Source: Amycolatopsis jiangsuensis (GTDB taxonomy: Bacteria; Actinomycetota; Actinomycetes; Mycobacteriales; Pseudonocardiaceae). Taken from it: a stretch of DNA of 64,000 nt. Positions 25,818 through 36,379 of this stretch are shown piece by piece. The notes beneath the pieces were generated by a model. It saw nothing but the letters and a program-made list of their open reading frames with translations, did not search any database and was not told the DNA's origin. How positions within the stretch are numbered: position 1 is the stretch's first letter; each line of letters starts with the position of its first letter. Position numbers and translations under genes: made by a program. Where the stretch lies: contig NZ_JACHMG010000001.1 in assembly GCF_014204865.1 (NCBI RefSeq), positions 5,048,501-5,112,500 on the forward strand, read 5' to 3'.

Positions 25818-26136
25818 CGCGCACCCTCACCGTCTTTCGGGCGTCTGCTGGCACCCTAAGCACACTGCGAGAACCTTGTGAAACCAGTGGACAGCGGGTC
25901 TGATCGGCCGAACTGAACTCCACTGACCGCTTACCGTGGAACCCCGCCCGGTCACCGCTATGACGCGGTTTCGACCTTCTCTCGCACCCGGTTTCACCTC
26001 ACTGTAGTTGTCAGATCTCCGTCACCGCCCGGACACCGGCAGCGATCACGGAGAGCGATGAACCCGACGACACAGATCTGCCGGCGGGGATGCATCCGGC
26101 AAGGTGCATCCCGGCGACGAGGAGCGTGGAGGGCCA
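25818..26136. promoter_or_regulatory. Divergent intergenic region of the HTH-TPR regulator
   Basis: 319 bases with no gene visible. It contains the inverted pair GTGAAACC at 25878-25885 and GGTTTCAC at 25990-25997, and a related CGGTTTCGACC between them, which could be operators of the adjacent regulator. The motif CCCGGTCACCGC, which also dominates the repeat region at 26,900-27,230, occurs once here near 25,948. Promoters for both directions are expected but no convincing -35/-10 pair was found. Confidence 0.4.
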
Positions 26137-26478
26137 GTGGAGTTCATGGACTCGCTCGGTGGAGGACAAGCCGGGACCGCGGTGCGGTCCGTCCGGCCGG
26201 GCTCCCCGGGCGCCCAGGGAGTCGTCACGGCGTCCCGTCCGGCTCCGGCCGTCACCGATCCCCGCACCGCGGGCGTCCGGCACTACGAGGGCGGGCAGCT
26301 CGTGTGGCGCGTGCAGTGCGGCGATCTGATCAGCCGTGAGCGGGCCGTCACGGTGTTCGTCGAGGAGGGCGAGGTCGTGGTGGTGTCCCCGCCCGGGGAG
26401 ACCGCGCGTCTCACGTCCGGTCAGCTCGGCCAGCTCCGGGCCGCGCTCAACGAAGCCGCCAAGCTGGCGGAAAGGTAA
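26137..26478 (+). CDS. Small protein beside HTH-TPR regulator (DUF397-like role)
   Basis: 113 residues. The last 70 form a compact beta-rich unit (GVRHYEGGQLVWRVQCGDLI, TVFVEEGEVVVVSPPGETAR) ending in a helix (LTSGQLGQLRAALNEAAKLA). The VVVSPP..xLTxxQLxxLRAAL pattern is reminiscent of DUF397 proteins that sit beside XRE regulators in actinomycetes, but similarity is weak and family membership is not claimed. GTG 26137 has GGAGGG close upstream; ATG 26146 is also possible. Two bases separate it from the next gene. Confidence 0.6.
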   Translation: MEFMDSLGGGQAGTAVRSVRPGSPGAQGVVTASRPAPAVTDPRTAGVRHYEGGQLVWRVQCGDLISRERAVTVFVEEGEVVVVSPPGETARLTSGQLGQLRAALNEAAKLAER

Positions 26479-26480
26479 CG

Positions 26481-26918
26481 GTGAGCTTCTCCATGGATCA
26501 GGTACTCGGGCAGGTCCTGCGCAACGCGGTGTGGGAACGCCTCGACATGCTGACCGAGCTGGCGCAGCGCGCCGACGCCCCGTCGCTCGTCTCGGTGGCC
26601 CGTTCGGAACTGCCACGGCTGGCCGAGGGCTGGCGGGCCATGCTGCAGGCGCACGAACCCGACGAGCGCGGCGACTGCCCCACCTGCTCGACCCGGTGGC
26701 ACCGCTGCAAGGCGCCGTGCTCGGTGTGGCAGGTGGCGCACGAACACCTCGTCGCCGGCGGCCTCGCCCCGCACGCCCTGTCCCACGGCCAGCCCACCAC
26801 CGGCCCCGGCACCCGGCGCGGCCTGGTCCCCGGCCAGACGCGACGCGCCGAGCGCCCGACCCCCGCCGAGACCACCGGCAGGCACGCACTGGTGACCCCC
26901 CGCCCGGTCACCGCCTGA
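26481..26918 (+). CDS. Small protein with Cys4 zinc-binding-like motif
   Basis: 145 residues. A helical N-terminal half (VLGQVLRNAVWERLDMLTEL) is followed by C66-x2-C69-x6-C76-x3-C80 (GDCPTCSTRWHRCKAPCSVW), a likely zinc site, and then a disordered Pro/Thr/Arg-rich tail. GTG start two bases after the previous stop, so the two are coupled. The final residues (TPRPVTA) are encoded by a copy of the CCCGGTCACCGC motif repeated in the noncoding DNA beyond, so the tail may have been extended by the repeat. Function unknown; likely linked to the divergent regulator. Confidence 0.65.
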   Translation: MSFSMDQVLGQVLRNAVWERLDMLTELAQRADAPSLVSVARSELPRLAEGWRAMLQAHEPDERGDCPTCSTRWHRCKAPCSVWQVAHEHLVAGGLAPHALSHGQPTTGPGTRRGLVPGQTRRAERPTPAETTGRHALVTPRPVTA

Positions 26919-26952
26919 GCCGGTCCTCTACCCGCGCACCATCCGCACCACA

Positions 26953-27226
26953 GATCGGCCGGGCCCGGCCGATCACCGCAGGACCGCACCACCCGCACCG
27001 ACCGATCCACTCGATCGAGCACCGCGGTACCCCCGATCGGCCTCACCCGGCCGATCACCGCACGCACCGCAGACCCGACTGCCCTGGCCGGTCACCGCAG
27101 CACCTGGACCGGCCCAGCCAGTCGAACACCCGAGACCGGCCCCACCCCGCCGGTCACCGCACCACCCACGACCGGCCCCCCTGGCCGGTCACCGCACCAC
27201 CCCGTGGTCGGCCCGCCTGGCCGATC
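26953..27226. repeat. Array of six small hairpin repeats (GATCGGCC-loop-GGCCGATC-ACCGCA)
   Basis: Six units have a GGCC(G)(A/G)TC arm followed directly by ACCGCA. The first is a perfect 22-base palindrome at 26953-26974. Others: GATCGGCC-TCACCC-GGCCGATC at 27035-27056; a unit with a degenerate left arm ending 27093; GACCGGC-N8-GCCGGTC at 27134-27155; GACCGGCC-CCCCT-GGCCGGTC at 27170-27190; and GGTCGGCC-CGCCT-GGCCGATC at 27206-27226. Ends are spaced 82, 37, 62, 35 and 36 bases, so a unit near 36 bases seems to have been duplicated with losses. Arms change together, keeping base pairing. Confidence 0.75.
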
Positions 27227-27283
27227 ACCGCACCACCCCGAGACCCGGGCGCCGGCTGACCCCCGACCGGTCGGCGCCCGCCC

Positions 27284-27320
27284 CGGGGACGGTCACCGTC
27301 CGATCCGGTGACCGTCCCCG
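27284..27320. other. 14-bp perfect hairpin
   Basis: CGGGGACGGTCACC pairs exactly with GGTGACCGTCCCCG around a 9-base loop (GTCCGATCC). It lies 58 bases beyond the repeat array. With no T-run it may be a Rho-independent terminator of the high-GC type for the small-protein operon, or another product of the CGGTCACCG repeat family, since that core is inside the stem. Confidence 0.6.
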
Positions 27321-27563
27321 TTCCCATGGGACCGGCGAGCGCGTGGCCGTCCGGACCGCCCCTCCGGATCGCCATCCGGCACCTCGCCCGGCCGAGGGCA
27401 GTGTTCGTCCGCACCCCGGAGCGTGACGAAATCTGCCCTCGGCCACCCCAGCTTCTACGATTAATCGAGAATTTTCGCCGGAACACCTAGCGAACGCGAT
27501 AATCGGGAGCTAAGTTGAAGATCATTCGCAGTCGGCGAACCCGCCGGTAGCGAAACCCGAACT

Positions 27564-27615
27564 CCGCGGGCCGGTGCCGTAGCACTCCCCTCCCCCGACC
27601 GGCACCGGCCCGCGG
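27564..27615. terminator. 16-bp hairpin, probable terminator of the beta-glucoside operon
   Basis: CCGCGGGCCGGTGCCG and its exact complement CGGCACCGGCCCGCGG are separated by a 20-base loop. The element lies 44 bases beyond the stop of the minus-strand MFS gene, the right place for termination of the glucosidase-transporter transcript. There is no U-tract, which is usual for high-GC actinomycetes. Confidence 0.7.
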
Positions 27616-27659
27616 TTCCACCCGCACCCCGCCTCTGCGCAGCGGGAACCAGCGGCGGC

Positions 27660-30294
<2,635 letters not shown>

Positions 30295-30383
30295 TTAGGT
30301 CGTCACTCGTCCAGGGGGAAGCCGTCGAGGGCGCTAAAGTCCCGGATCAGATGAGCGTTTCGGGAGAAAGTCCGAGGAACCCA

Positions 30384-31010
30384 GTGGCCGACACCCAGGC
30401 TGAGCCCACCCCGCTCCGGCGCAAGCCCGTGCAGCAGCGCAGCGCGCGGCGGGTGGAGCAGATGCTGGACGCCAGCGCGCGCCTGATCGACGAGGTCGGC
30501 TACGACGCGCTCACGACCACGCTGATCGCCAAGCGCGCCGGCGTCGCGGTCGGTTCGCTGTACCAGTTCTTCCCGGACAAGCGCGCGGTCGTGCAGGCCT
30601 TGACGCAGCGGAACCTGGAACGCTTCGTGGCCGCGGTGAACGAGCGGCTGCAGGAGCTCAGCCCGGAGCACTGGTGGAACATCGTGGACTCGGTGCTCGA
30701 CATCTACCTGCAGATGCACCGTGAAGTCCCGGGCTTCTCGAAGGTGCACTTCGGCGACGTGATCGACCTGCAGCTGCTGGACGCCGAACGTGACAACAAC
30801 TCGGTGATCGTCGATTCCCTGGTGGAGATCCTGCGGGCACAGCTCGACCGCCCGGCCGACGAACTGCGCTTCGCCATCGCGATCGCCAACGAGACCGCGG
30901 ACGCGCTGCTGAAATTCGCCTTCCGCCGCGATCCACAAGGTGACGACCGGATCGTCGCGGAGGCGAAGCACGTGGTGAAGGGATACCTGGCCAGCCGTTT
31001 CGGGGAGTGA
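30384..31010 (+). CDS. TetR family regulator of the beta-glucoside genes
   Basis: 208 residues. N-terminal HTH: RRVEQMLDASARLIDEVGYD, LTTTLIAKRAGVAVGSLYQF, FPDKRAV is a classic TetR DNA-binding domain; the helical C-terminal half binds the effector. GTG 30384 was chosen since GAGGA lies five bases upstream; ATG 30351 lacks a ribosome-binding site. Its 146-base divergent gap with the glucosidase gene should hold the operator, though no clear palindrome was found. It probably represses the glucosidase-MFS operon. Confidence 0.85.
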   Translation: MADTQAEPTPLRRKPVQQRSARRVEQMLDASARLIDEVGYDALTTTLIAKRAGVAVGSLYQFFPDKRAVVQALTQRNLERFVAAVNERLQELSPEHWWNIVDSVLDIYLQMHREVPGFSKVHFGDVIDLQLLDAERDNNSVIVDSLVEILRAQLDRPADELRFAIAIANETADALLKFAFRRDPQGDDRIVAEAKHVVKGYLASRFGE

Positions 31011-31060
31011 ACGGGCTCAGCCGGGCCGATCAGCTGTCGGGGCTCGGCACCAGTCACCAC

Positions 31061-32248
31061 TCAGCCGAAGCTTTGCCCCTCGCCGCGGTAGGTGGGCACG
31101 GTGCGTTCTCGCTGACCGCCGCTCAGTAGGTGGTAATCGGTGAACCGTTCGGCCAGCTCGCCCGCTTTCGCGTGCCGGAGCCACACCCGGTCGCCGAGGC
31201 GCAGGTCGCGGGCTGCCGCGCCGGTGACCGGCGTCTGTACCTCGCCGGCGCCCTCGAAACCCAGGAGCCGCAACCCTTCCGGCAGATACGGCGACGGTAC
31301 CCGTGACGGACCGGCCGGACCGGAGGCGATGTAGCCGCCGGAGAACAACGTCGCAACGGTGCGGGACGGGCGGCGCACCACGGGCAGCGCGAACAACGCG
31401 GCGGGGCTCGGGTGGAAGCGCGTGTAGCCGTCGAACAGCGTGGGCGCGAGCAGCCCCGAACCTGCGGCGATTTCCGTGACCACGTCCTCCGCGCCGGTGG
31501 TTTCGATGCTTCCGGTACCACCGCCGTTGACGAACTCGAGGTTCGCCAGATTCCGTACGGCACGCACCACCGCGCCCCGGCGCCGGGCCAGCTCCGCCGC
31601 CGAACGACGCTGCATCCAGCTGATCACCCGGTTCTGCAGACCGCTGCCCGCCGCGTCGCCGAGACCGGCGATCTGCCCCTCGTACGCCATCAGCCCGGCG
31701 AGCGCGAAACCCGGACGGGCCACGATCTCGCGCGCGAAGGACACCGCGTCGCGCACGGTGAACACCGGCGAGCGCCGCGTTCCTACGTGCACCCCGGGAA
31801 CCGGCCGCCACGACGCGTCGAGTTCCAGGCACACGCGGATCTCCGGGTGTCCGTGCCCGAGCGCGGCGTCGACCAGGTCGAGGTGCTCGGCCGAATCGAC
31901 CATGATCGCGATCGCCGCCCGCGCGCGGTCGTCGGCGGCCAACCGGCGCAGTGCCTCGTGGTCGGCGGTCGGGTAGGCGACCACGATGTCGTCGGTGGTG
32001 CCCTGCTCGACGTGCCACACCGCCTCCGCCAGCGAGTAGCACATCAGCCCCTCGAAGCCGTCGCGGGCGAGCACCCGCTCCAGCAGCGCCCGGCACCGCA
32101 CCGACTTGCTGACCACCCGGATCGGCTTGCCCGCGGCACGACGGCGCAGGTCGTCGGCGTTCGCGTCGAAGGCGTCCAGGTCGACGATCGCGAACGGCGG
32201 ATCCAGGTCCTTGGTCGCGAGGTCGTACCCGTGCGCGGTGCTGGTCAC
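31061..32248 (-). CDS. PLP-dependent amino acid deaminase/aldolase (D-threonine aldolase-like)
   Basis: 395 residues. N-terminal alanine-racemase-type barrel with the PLP lysine in IRVVSKSVRCRALLERVL, and barrel strands such as CLELDASWRPVPGVHVGTRR and LEFVNGGGTGSIETT; C-terminal beta domain with metal-ligand residues in LRLGDRVWLRHAKAGELAER. The family includes D-threonine aldolases and D-serine dehydratases. In actinomycetes this gene commonly lies opposite a D-arabinono-1,4-lactone oxidase gene, as here. GTG 32248 is used; GTG 32266 is possible. The natural substrate is unknown. Confidence 0.82.
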   Translation of the reverse strand: MTSTAHGYDLATKDLDPPFAIVDLDAFDANADDLRRRAAGKPIRVVSKSVRCRALLERVLARDGFEGLMCYSLAEAVWHVEQGTTDDIVVAYPTADHEALRRLAADDRARAAIAIMVDSAEHLDLVDAALGHGHPEIRVCLELDASWRPVPGVHVGTRRSPVFTVRDAVSFAREIVARPGFALAGLMAYEGQIAGLGDAAGSGLQNRVISWMQRRSAAELARRRGAVVRAVRNLANLEFVNGGGTGSIETTGAEDVVTEIAAGSGLLAPTLFDGYTRFHPSPAALFALPVVRRPSRTVATLFSGGYIASGPAGPSRVPSPYLPEGLRLLGFEGAGEVQTPVTGAAARDLRLGDRVWLRHAKAGELAERFTDYHLLSGGQRERTVPTYRGEGQSFG

Positions 32249-32353
32249 CCGTTCACCGTACGACACGAAGCCTTGAAACGCGAATACTATTCACTTACGG
32301 TCTCGGCAACTACCGTGAGGACCACACTGCCGAGGCGACGAACGGGTGGGCGC

Positions 32354-33658
32354 ATGACTCCGTGGACCAACTGGGCCGGGACCGCCAAGGCGAATCCGGG
32401 CCGGGTGCACCGCCCGCGCAGCACGGCGGAGATCTCCGACGTCGTACGCGGGGTGTCCACCACGGGCCGCCGGCTGCGCCCGCTGGGCAGCGGGCACTCG
32501 TTCACCGCGATCGCAGCCGCCGATTCGGACGCGCTGGACCTCACCCGCTGGACCGGGATCGAGCAGGTCGACCTCGAAACACACCAGGTCACCGTGCGTG
32601 CGGGCACGACACTGCGCCGGCTCAACGCCGCACTCGACGGCGTCGGCCTCGCCATGACGAACCTCGGCGACATCGACGCGCAGACCATCGCCGGCGCGAT
32701 CTCCACCGGTACCCACGGAACCGGCGCGCGGTTCGGCGGTATCTCCACCCAGATCGTCGCACTGCAGCTGGTGCTCGCGGACGGCTCGGTGGTCACCTGC
32801 TCGGCGGACGAGCGGCCCGACCTGTTCCACGCCGCGCGCGTGGGCCTCGGTGCGCTGGGGGTGATCAGCACGGTGACGCTGCAGTGCGAACCGTCGTTCG
32901 TGCTCTCCGCGCAGGAACGGCCCGAGCCGCTGGAGCAGGTGCTGGCCGGTTTCGACGAGTCCGCGGCGGCCAACGACCACTTCGAGTTCTACTGGTTCCC
33001 CTACGGCCGCAACGCCCTGGTCAAGCGCAACAACCGGCTGCCGCTGGACGCCGAACGCAAGCCGTTGTCGAGGGCGCGCCAGTTCGTCGACTACGACCTG
33101 ACCGAGAACGTGGCGTTCGGCGGCATCTGCCGGGTCGGCCGGCGGGTCCCGAGGCTGGTGCGCCCGCTCGGCGGGTTCGCCGCGCGGGTGTTGTCCGCCC
33201 GGGAGTACTCCGACCTGTCGCATCGGGTCTTCGTGACCCACCGCGGGGTGCGGTTCGTGGAATCGGAGTACGCCATCCCGCGGGAAAGCCTGCACGACGT
33301 GCTCGCCGAACTGCGTGCGCTGGTCCCCCGCCTTGCCGACCCGGTGATATTCCCGGTCGAGGTGCGCGTGGCCGCGGCCGACGACATCTGGCTGTCCACG
33401 GCGCACGGCCGCGACAGCGCGTACATCGCCATCCACCAGTTCACCGGCATGCCCTACCGGGAGTACTTCGCCGGGTTCGCCGCGATCGCCGACCAGGTCG
33501 GGGGCCGCCCGCATTGGGGCAAGATGCACGACCTCGACGTGCACACGCTCCGCACGCGCTACCCGCGTTTCGACGATTTTTTGCGAGTACGCAAGGAATG
33601 CGACCCCGCAGGCATCTTCACCAACACCTATCTCGAGCGGGTGCTCGGACCGGCCTGA
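32354..33658 (+). CDS. FAD-linked sugar-lactone/alditol oxidase (D-arabinono-1,4-lactone oxidase family)
   Basis: 434 residues with a PCMH-type FAD domain and an ALO C-terminal domain. LRPLGSGHSF places His48 where related oxidases attach FAD covalently; STGTHGTGARFGG and GALGVISTVTLQCE bind FAD; HWGKMHDLD near the C-terminus is the HWxK motif of the family. It oxidises an alditol or aldonolactone with O2 or another acceptor. ATG preceded by GGGTGGG. Divergent from the deaminase/aldolase gene across 105 bases. Confidence 0.88.
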   Translation: MTPWTNWAGTAKANPGRVHRPRSTAEISDVVRGVSTTGRRLRPLGSGHSFTAIAAADSDALDLTRWTGIEQVDLETHQVTVRAGTTLRRLNAALDGVGLAMTNLGDIDAQTIAGAISTGTHGTGARFGGISTQIVALQLVLADGSVVTCSADERPDLFHAARVGLGALGVISTVTLQCEPSFVLSAQERPEPLEQVLAGFDESAAANDHFEFYWFPYGRNALVKRNNRLPLDAERKPLSRARQFVDYDLTENVAFGGICRVGRRVPRLVRPLGGFAARVLSAREYSDLSHRVFVTHRGVRFVESEYAIPRESLHDVLAELRALVPRLADPVIFPVEVRVAAADDIWLSTAHGRDSAYIAIHQFTGMPYREYFAGFAAIADQVGGRPHWGKMHDLDVHTLRTRYPRFDDFLRVRKECDPAGIFTNTYLERVLGPA

Positions 33659-33662
33659 GCGG

Positions 33663-34607
33663 TCACGACGGTTCGAACAGCGAGCTGACCGACTCTCCGT
33701 TGTGGATTCGCCGCATCGCCTCGGCCAGCGCGGGCGCGATCGACAGGACCCGCAGCTTTCCGGTGCGTTCCCCGTCCGGGATCGGGACGGTGTTGGTGCA
33801 CACGATCTCCAGCACGTCCTCCTGGTCGCCGATCCGGGCCAGCGCCTGATCGGCGAACAACCCGTGCGTGCAGGCCACCCGGATCGACCGCGGCTCCATC
33901 TCCCGCAGCCGGTCGAGCAGTTCCAGCACCGTGCTGCCGCGGGCGATCTCGTCGTCGAGCACGATCACGTCGCGGCCGGTGATCTCGCCGATGATCGAGG
34001 TGATCTCCACCCGGTCGTCGGCGTAACGCTGTTTGGCGCCGGCCGCGACCTTCGCGCCGAGCAGCCGGGCGAAGTGCGCGGCCTCCTTGGCGTTGCCCAG
34101 GTCGGGTGACACGACGGTGGTGTTCGACAGGTCGTACCGGCGGAAGTGCCGGGCCAGCTCGTGCAGGGCGTGCAGATGGTCGACGGGGACGCTGAAGAAT
34201 CCGTGCACCTGCGGCGAGTGCAGGGTCATCGTCAGCACCCGGTTCGCCCCTGCGGTCACCATCAGATCGGCGACCAGCCGGGCGCCGATGGAGATCCGCG
34301 GCGCGTCCTTCTTGTCCGAACGCGCGTACGAGTAGTGCGGCATCACCACGGTGACCCGTGCCGCCGAGGCGCCGCGGGCGGCGTCGAGCATCAGCAGCAG
34401 CTCCACCAGGTTTTCCTGCACCGGGCGGACCAGCGGCTGGATCAGGAAAACGTCCCGCTCGCGGCAGTTGGCCTGGAGCTGGACCTGCAGGCAGTCGTTG
34501 GCGAACCGGTCGATCCGCACCGGCAGCAGCGGCACCCCGAGCTGGGTGCAGATCTCCTCGGCGAGTTCCGGATGAGCACTGCCACTGAAAACCGCGATAT
34601 CGCGCAC
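33663..34607 (-). CDS. Ribose-phosphate pyrophosphokinase (PRPP synthase), divergent copy
   Basis: 314 residues, the normal length. It makes PRPP from ribose 5-phosphate and ATP. Seen: N-terminal AVFSGSAHPELAEEI, catalytic flexible-loop region YSYARSDKKDAPRISIGARL, and the ribose-phosphate loop DVIVLDDEIARGST. The housekeeping enzyme usually has RQDKKxxxR and DDxIDTGGT, so the loop here is altered; this is probably a second paralogue with special regulation or role. GTG start. The next gene upstream ends 11 bases from its start. Confidence 0.85.
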   Translation of the reverse strand: MRDIAVFSGSAHPELAEEICTQLGVPLLPVRIDRFANDCLQVQLQANCRERDVFLIQPLVRPVQENLVELLLMLDAARGASAARVTVVMPHYSYARSDKKDAPRISIGARLVADLMVTAGANRVLTMTLHSPQVHGFFSVPVDHLHALHELARHFRRYDLSNTTVVSPDLGNAKEAAHFARLLGAKVAAGAKQRYADDRVEITSIIGEITGRDVIVLDDEIARGSTVLELLDRLREMEPRSIRVACTHGLFADQALARIGDQEDVLEIVCTNTVPIPDGERTGKLRVLSIAPALAEAMRRIHNGESVSSLFEPS

Positions 34608-34618
34608 GGTCGCCGATC

Positions 34619-35269
34619 CTAGAGCGCGGACACCGCGTCTTCGATCGAGTCCTCGCCGGAGATCAGCTCGAGTGTGCGCCCGGCTGCGGCCGGGGTGTCG
34701 AGCAAGGCGAGCAGCACTGCCGCCACGTCCTCACGCGGAACGCTCGCGCGGCCGGTCTTCTCGGCGATCTTCACCTGCCCGGTGCCGGATTCGTTGGTGA
34801 GCGCGCCGGGCCGCAGGATCGTCCAGTCGAGATCGCGCGTCTTCAGGTCTTCCTCCGCGGCCTGCTTCGCCCGCAGATAGGTGGCGAACACCGGGTCGAG
34901 GCCGGGCGCGTCCGGGTTGTCCGCGCCCATGGAACCGACCTGCACGAACCGGCGGACCCCGGCCTGCCCGGCGGCCTCGGCGAAGAGTACCGCGGCGCCG
35001 CGGTCGACGGTGTCCTTGCGGGATTCACCGCTGCCGGGCCCGGCGCCCGCGGCGAACACCGCGGCGTCCGCGCCCTGCAGCACCTGCGCGACCGTGTCCA
35101 CATCGGACTTCTCGAGGTCGAGCACCACCGTCTCGGCGCCGACCGCGGTCAGCTCCGGTTCGTGGTCGGGGTTGCGCACGATGCCGACGGGTGCGTCGCG
35201 CCGCTGCGCGAGCAGCCGTTCCAAGTGCAGGGCGATCTGACCGTGTCCACCGGCGATGACGACTCGCAT
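34619..35269 (-). CDS. NAD(P)-binding atypical SDR (NmrA/SDR_a5-like)
   Basis: 216 residues with an N-terminal dinucleotide motif (VVIAGGHGQIALHLERLLAQ), LDLEKSDVDTVAQVLQGADA, VFAAGAGPGS and the segment QVGSMGADNPDAP. The classical YxxxK is replaced by YLRAKQAAEE, in which Tyr and Lys are four apart, so redox activity is possible. Family members are NADPH-dependent reductases or redox sensors acting on quinones or sugars. It probably shares a transcript with the PRPP synthase gene. Confidence 0.82.
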   Translation of the reverse strand: MRVVIAGGHGQIALHLERLLAQRRDAPVGIVRNPDHEPELTAVGAETVVLDLEKSDVDTVAQVLQGADAAVFAAGAGPGSGESRKDTVDRGAAVLFAEAAGQAGVRRFVQVGSMGADNPDAPGLDPVFATYLRAKQAAEEDLKTRDLDWTILRPGALTNESGTGQVKIAEKTGRASVPREDVAAVLLALLDTPAAAGRTLELISGEDSIEDAVSAL

Positions 35270-35308
35270 ACGTCCGACTGTAATGCCGCGAGCGGCCCGG
35301 CGCCGGGG

Positions 35309-35962
35309 TCAGTCGGACTCGGCGGGCACCAGGTCGCCGCGCAGCAGCTGGTCGTAGGCCATTTCGTTGACCCAGCGCGAAACCGGGTCCTCCTCCAGGA
35401 GGATGCGCTCGGTGCGACCTTCGAGGTCGAGGTCGGTCGTCGCGTGCGGATCGGCGGAGACGACCGCGAGGCCGTAGGCGCGGGCCCGCGGCAGGCAGTT
35501 GGCCACGTAGTCCTCGGTCAGTACGGCGGGCGATGGGAGCACCATCGCGGCCTCGCCGTAGCGGGCGAACGGAACCGCGGAGGCCATCGCGGTGCGCCAG
35601 TGCCGGGCGACCGCGAGGACACCGATGATCTCGGCGGCCGGCGCGGGTGCGGTCGCGGCCAGCTCTGGCCAGGTCCAGGTGTCGACGGTGGCGCGATCGG
35701 CGACGGGACCGACACCCATCGCGATCCGCTCCGCGTGCACGTCGGTACGCAGCTTGGCGACGATGCTGACCGTGCGGCCGAGCAGGGTCGTCACCGGCAG
35801 CACGACGCCGTTCCAGCCCAGCAGGGCGGCGGCCTTGTGCGCCAGCTCGTCGGCGCTCGCGGGGAGCTCGATCGGCGGCAGCACCCGGCTCGGCACCGAC
35901 CGGCTGCGCTTCGCGCCACCAGCCACCGTCGAGCGCTCGGTGTTCTGTGGGGTAGCCGCCAC
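35309..35962 (-). CDS. Hypothetical protein
   Basis: 217 residues, soluble, with no family recognised. A basic N-terminus (GGAKRSRSVPSRVLPPIELP) is followed by mixed helix/strand (LAHKAAALLGWNGVVLPVTT, ARHWRTAMASAVPFARYGEA, AYGLAVVSADPHATTDLDLE). No membrane helix or signal peptide. GTG 35962 has an excellent AAGGAGG site seven bases upstream, which decides the start over GTG 35983. It is separated by 39 bases from the atypical SDR. Confidence 0.7.
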   Translation of the reverse strand: MAATPQNTERSTVAGGAKRSRSVPSRVLPPIELPASADELAHKAAALLGWNGVVLPVTTLLGRTVSIVAKLRTDVHAERIAMGVGPVADRATVDTWTWPELAATAPAPAAEIIGVLAVARHWRTAMASAVPFARYGEAAMVLPSPAVLTEDYVANCLPRARAYGLAVVSADPHATTDLDLEGRTERILLEEDPVSRWVNEMAYDQLLRGDLVPAESD

Positions 35963-36379
35963 GAGTCCGCCTCCTTCACTCACCTGTTCCCGGTGTGCCC
36001 GCTGAAAACCGGCACATGACCTGACTACCAGTGCGGCGGCGGCGGATCTGCGGGTAGCGGAAGCACCTGCGATCGGCGGCGCTCAGCGGTCGGTGACCGG
36101 TCGGTGGGCGGTCATTCGACTTCAGCCCGACCGTGCGGCCAACCGAGTGAGCTGGAGGTGAGTGGTGTTACGCAGCGGCTTCGTCGGGTTACCCCCCGCC
36201 TCGGCGCGAGGTGCGGCGAAAAGCTCAGCCGGTTACCCCGTTCGGCTCAATCCTGCCCGCATCCACTGTGGACTTCGCAGGTCAAGGCCGTCACCCGGGT
36301 GGCGGTGAGCTTCGCCGCAGCCGGGTTCGGGCCGCCCGGATTAGGGTTACCCACCAGTCACACATCCGGGAGGAGCAGT
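35963..36379. promoter_or_regulatory. Upstream region of the malyl-CoA lyase-like genes
   Basis: 417 bases with no supportable gene. GGTTACCC occurs three times on the plus strand (36187-36194, 36231-36238, 36345-36352), possibly a regulator site. The third copy overlaps TTAGGGT near 36,342, which could be part of a -10 region about 30 bases upstream of the GGGAGGAG ribosome-binding site. A GC-rich stretch with repeated CGGTCGGTG elements lies near 36,090-36,115. Confidence 0.4.

Larger units (their letters stand above)
26919..27659. other. 740-base noncoding region
   Basis: No protein-coding signal could be supported here: readings through it are Pro/Arg/Thr-rich and follow the repeat. It holds the hairpin array, a 14-bp hairpin at 27284-27320, an unusually AT-rich patch at about 27,455-27,530 (GATTAATCGAGAATTTTCG, GATAATCGGGAGCTAAGTTG) and a 16-bp hairpin at 27564-27615. 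The AT-rich patch could carry a promoter or a small RNA, but no gene is claimed. Confidence 0.6.

Noticed and set aside
26953..27226. CRISPR array
   Set aside because: Units are palindromic, irregularly spaced and lack unique spacers of constant length; no cas gene is nearby.
27154..27486. Minus-strand frame of 110 codons in the repeat region
   Set aside because: Its sequence is Arg/Gly/Pro-rich and generated by the hairpin repeats, with no good start signal.
31412..32353. N-terminal extension of the lactone oxidase by about 314 codons
   Set aside because: The extension is antisense to the deaminase/aldolase; oxidase homology begins at the ATG at 32354, which has a ribosome-binding site.
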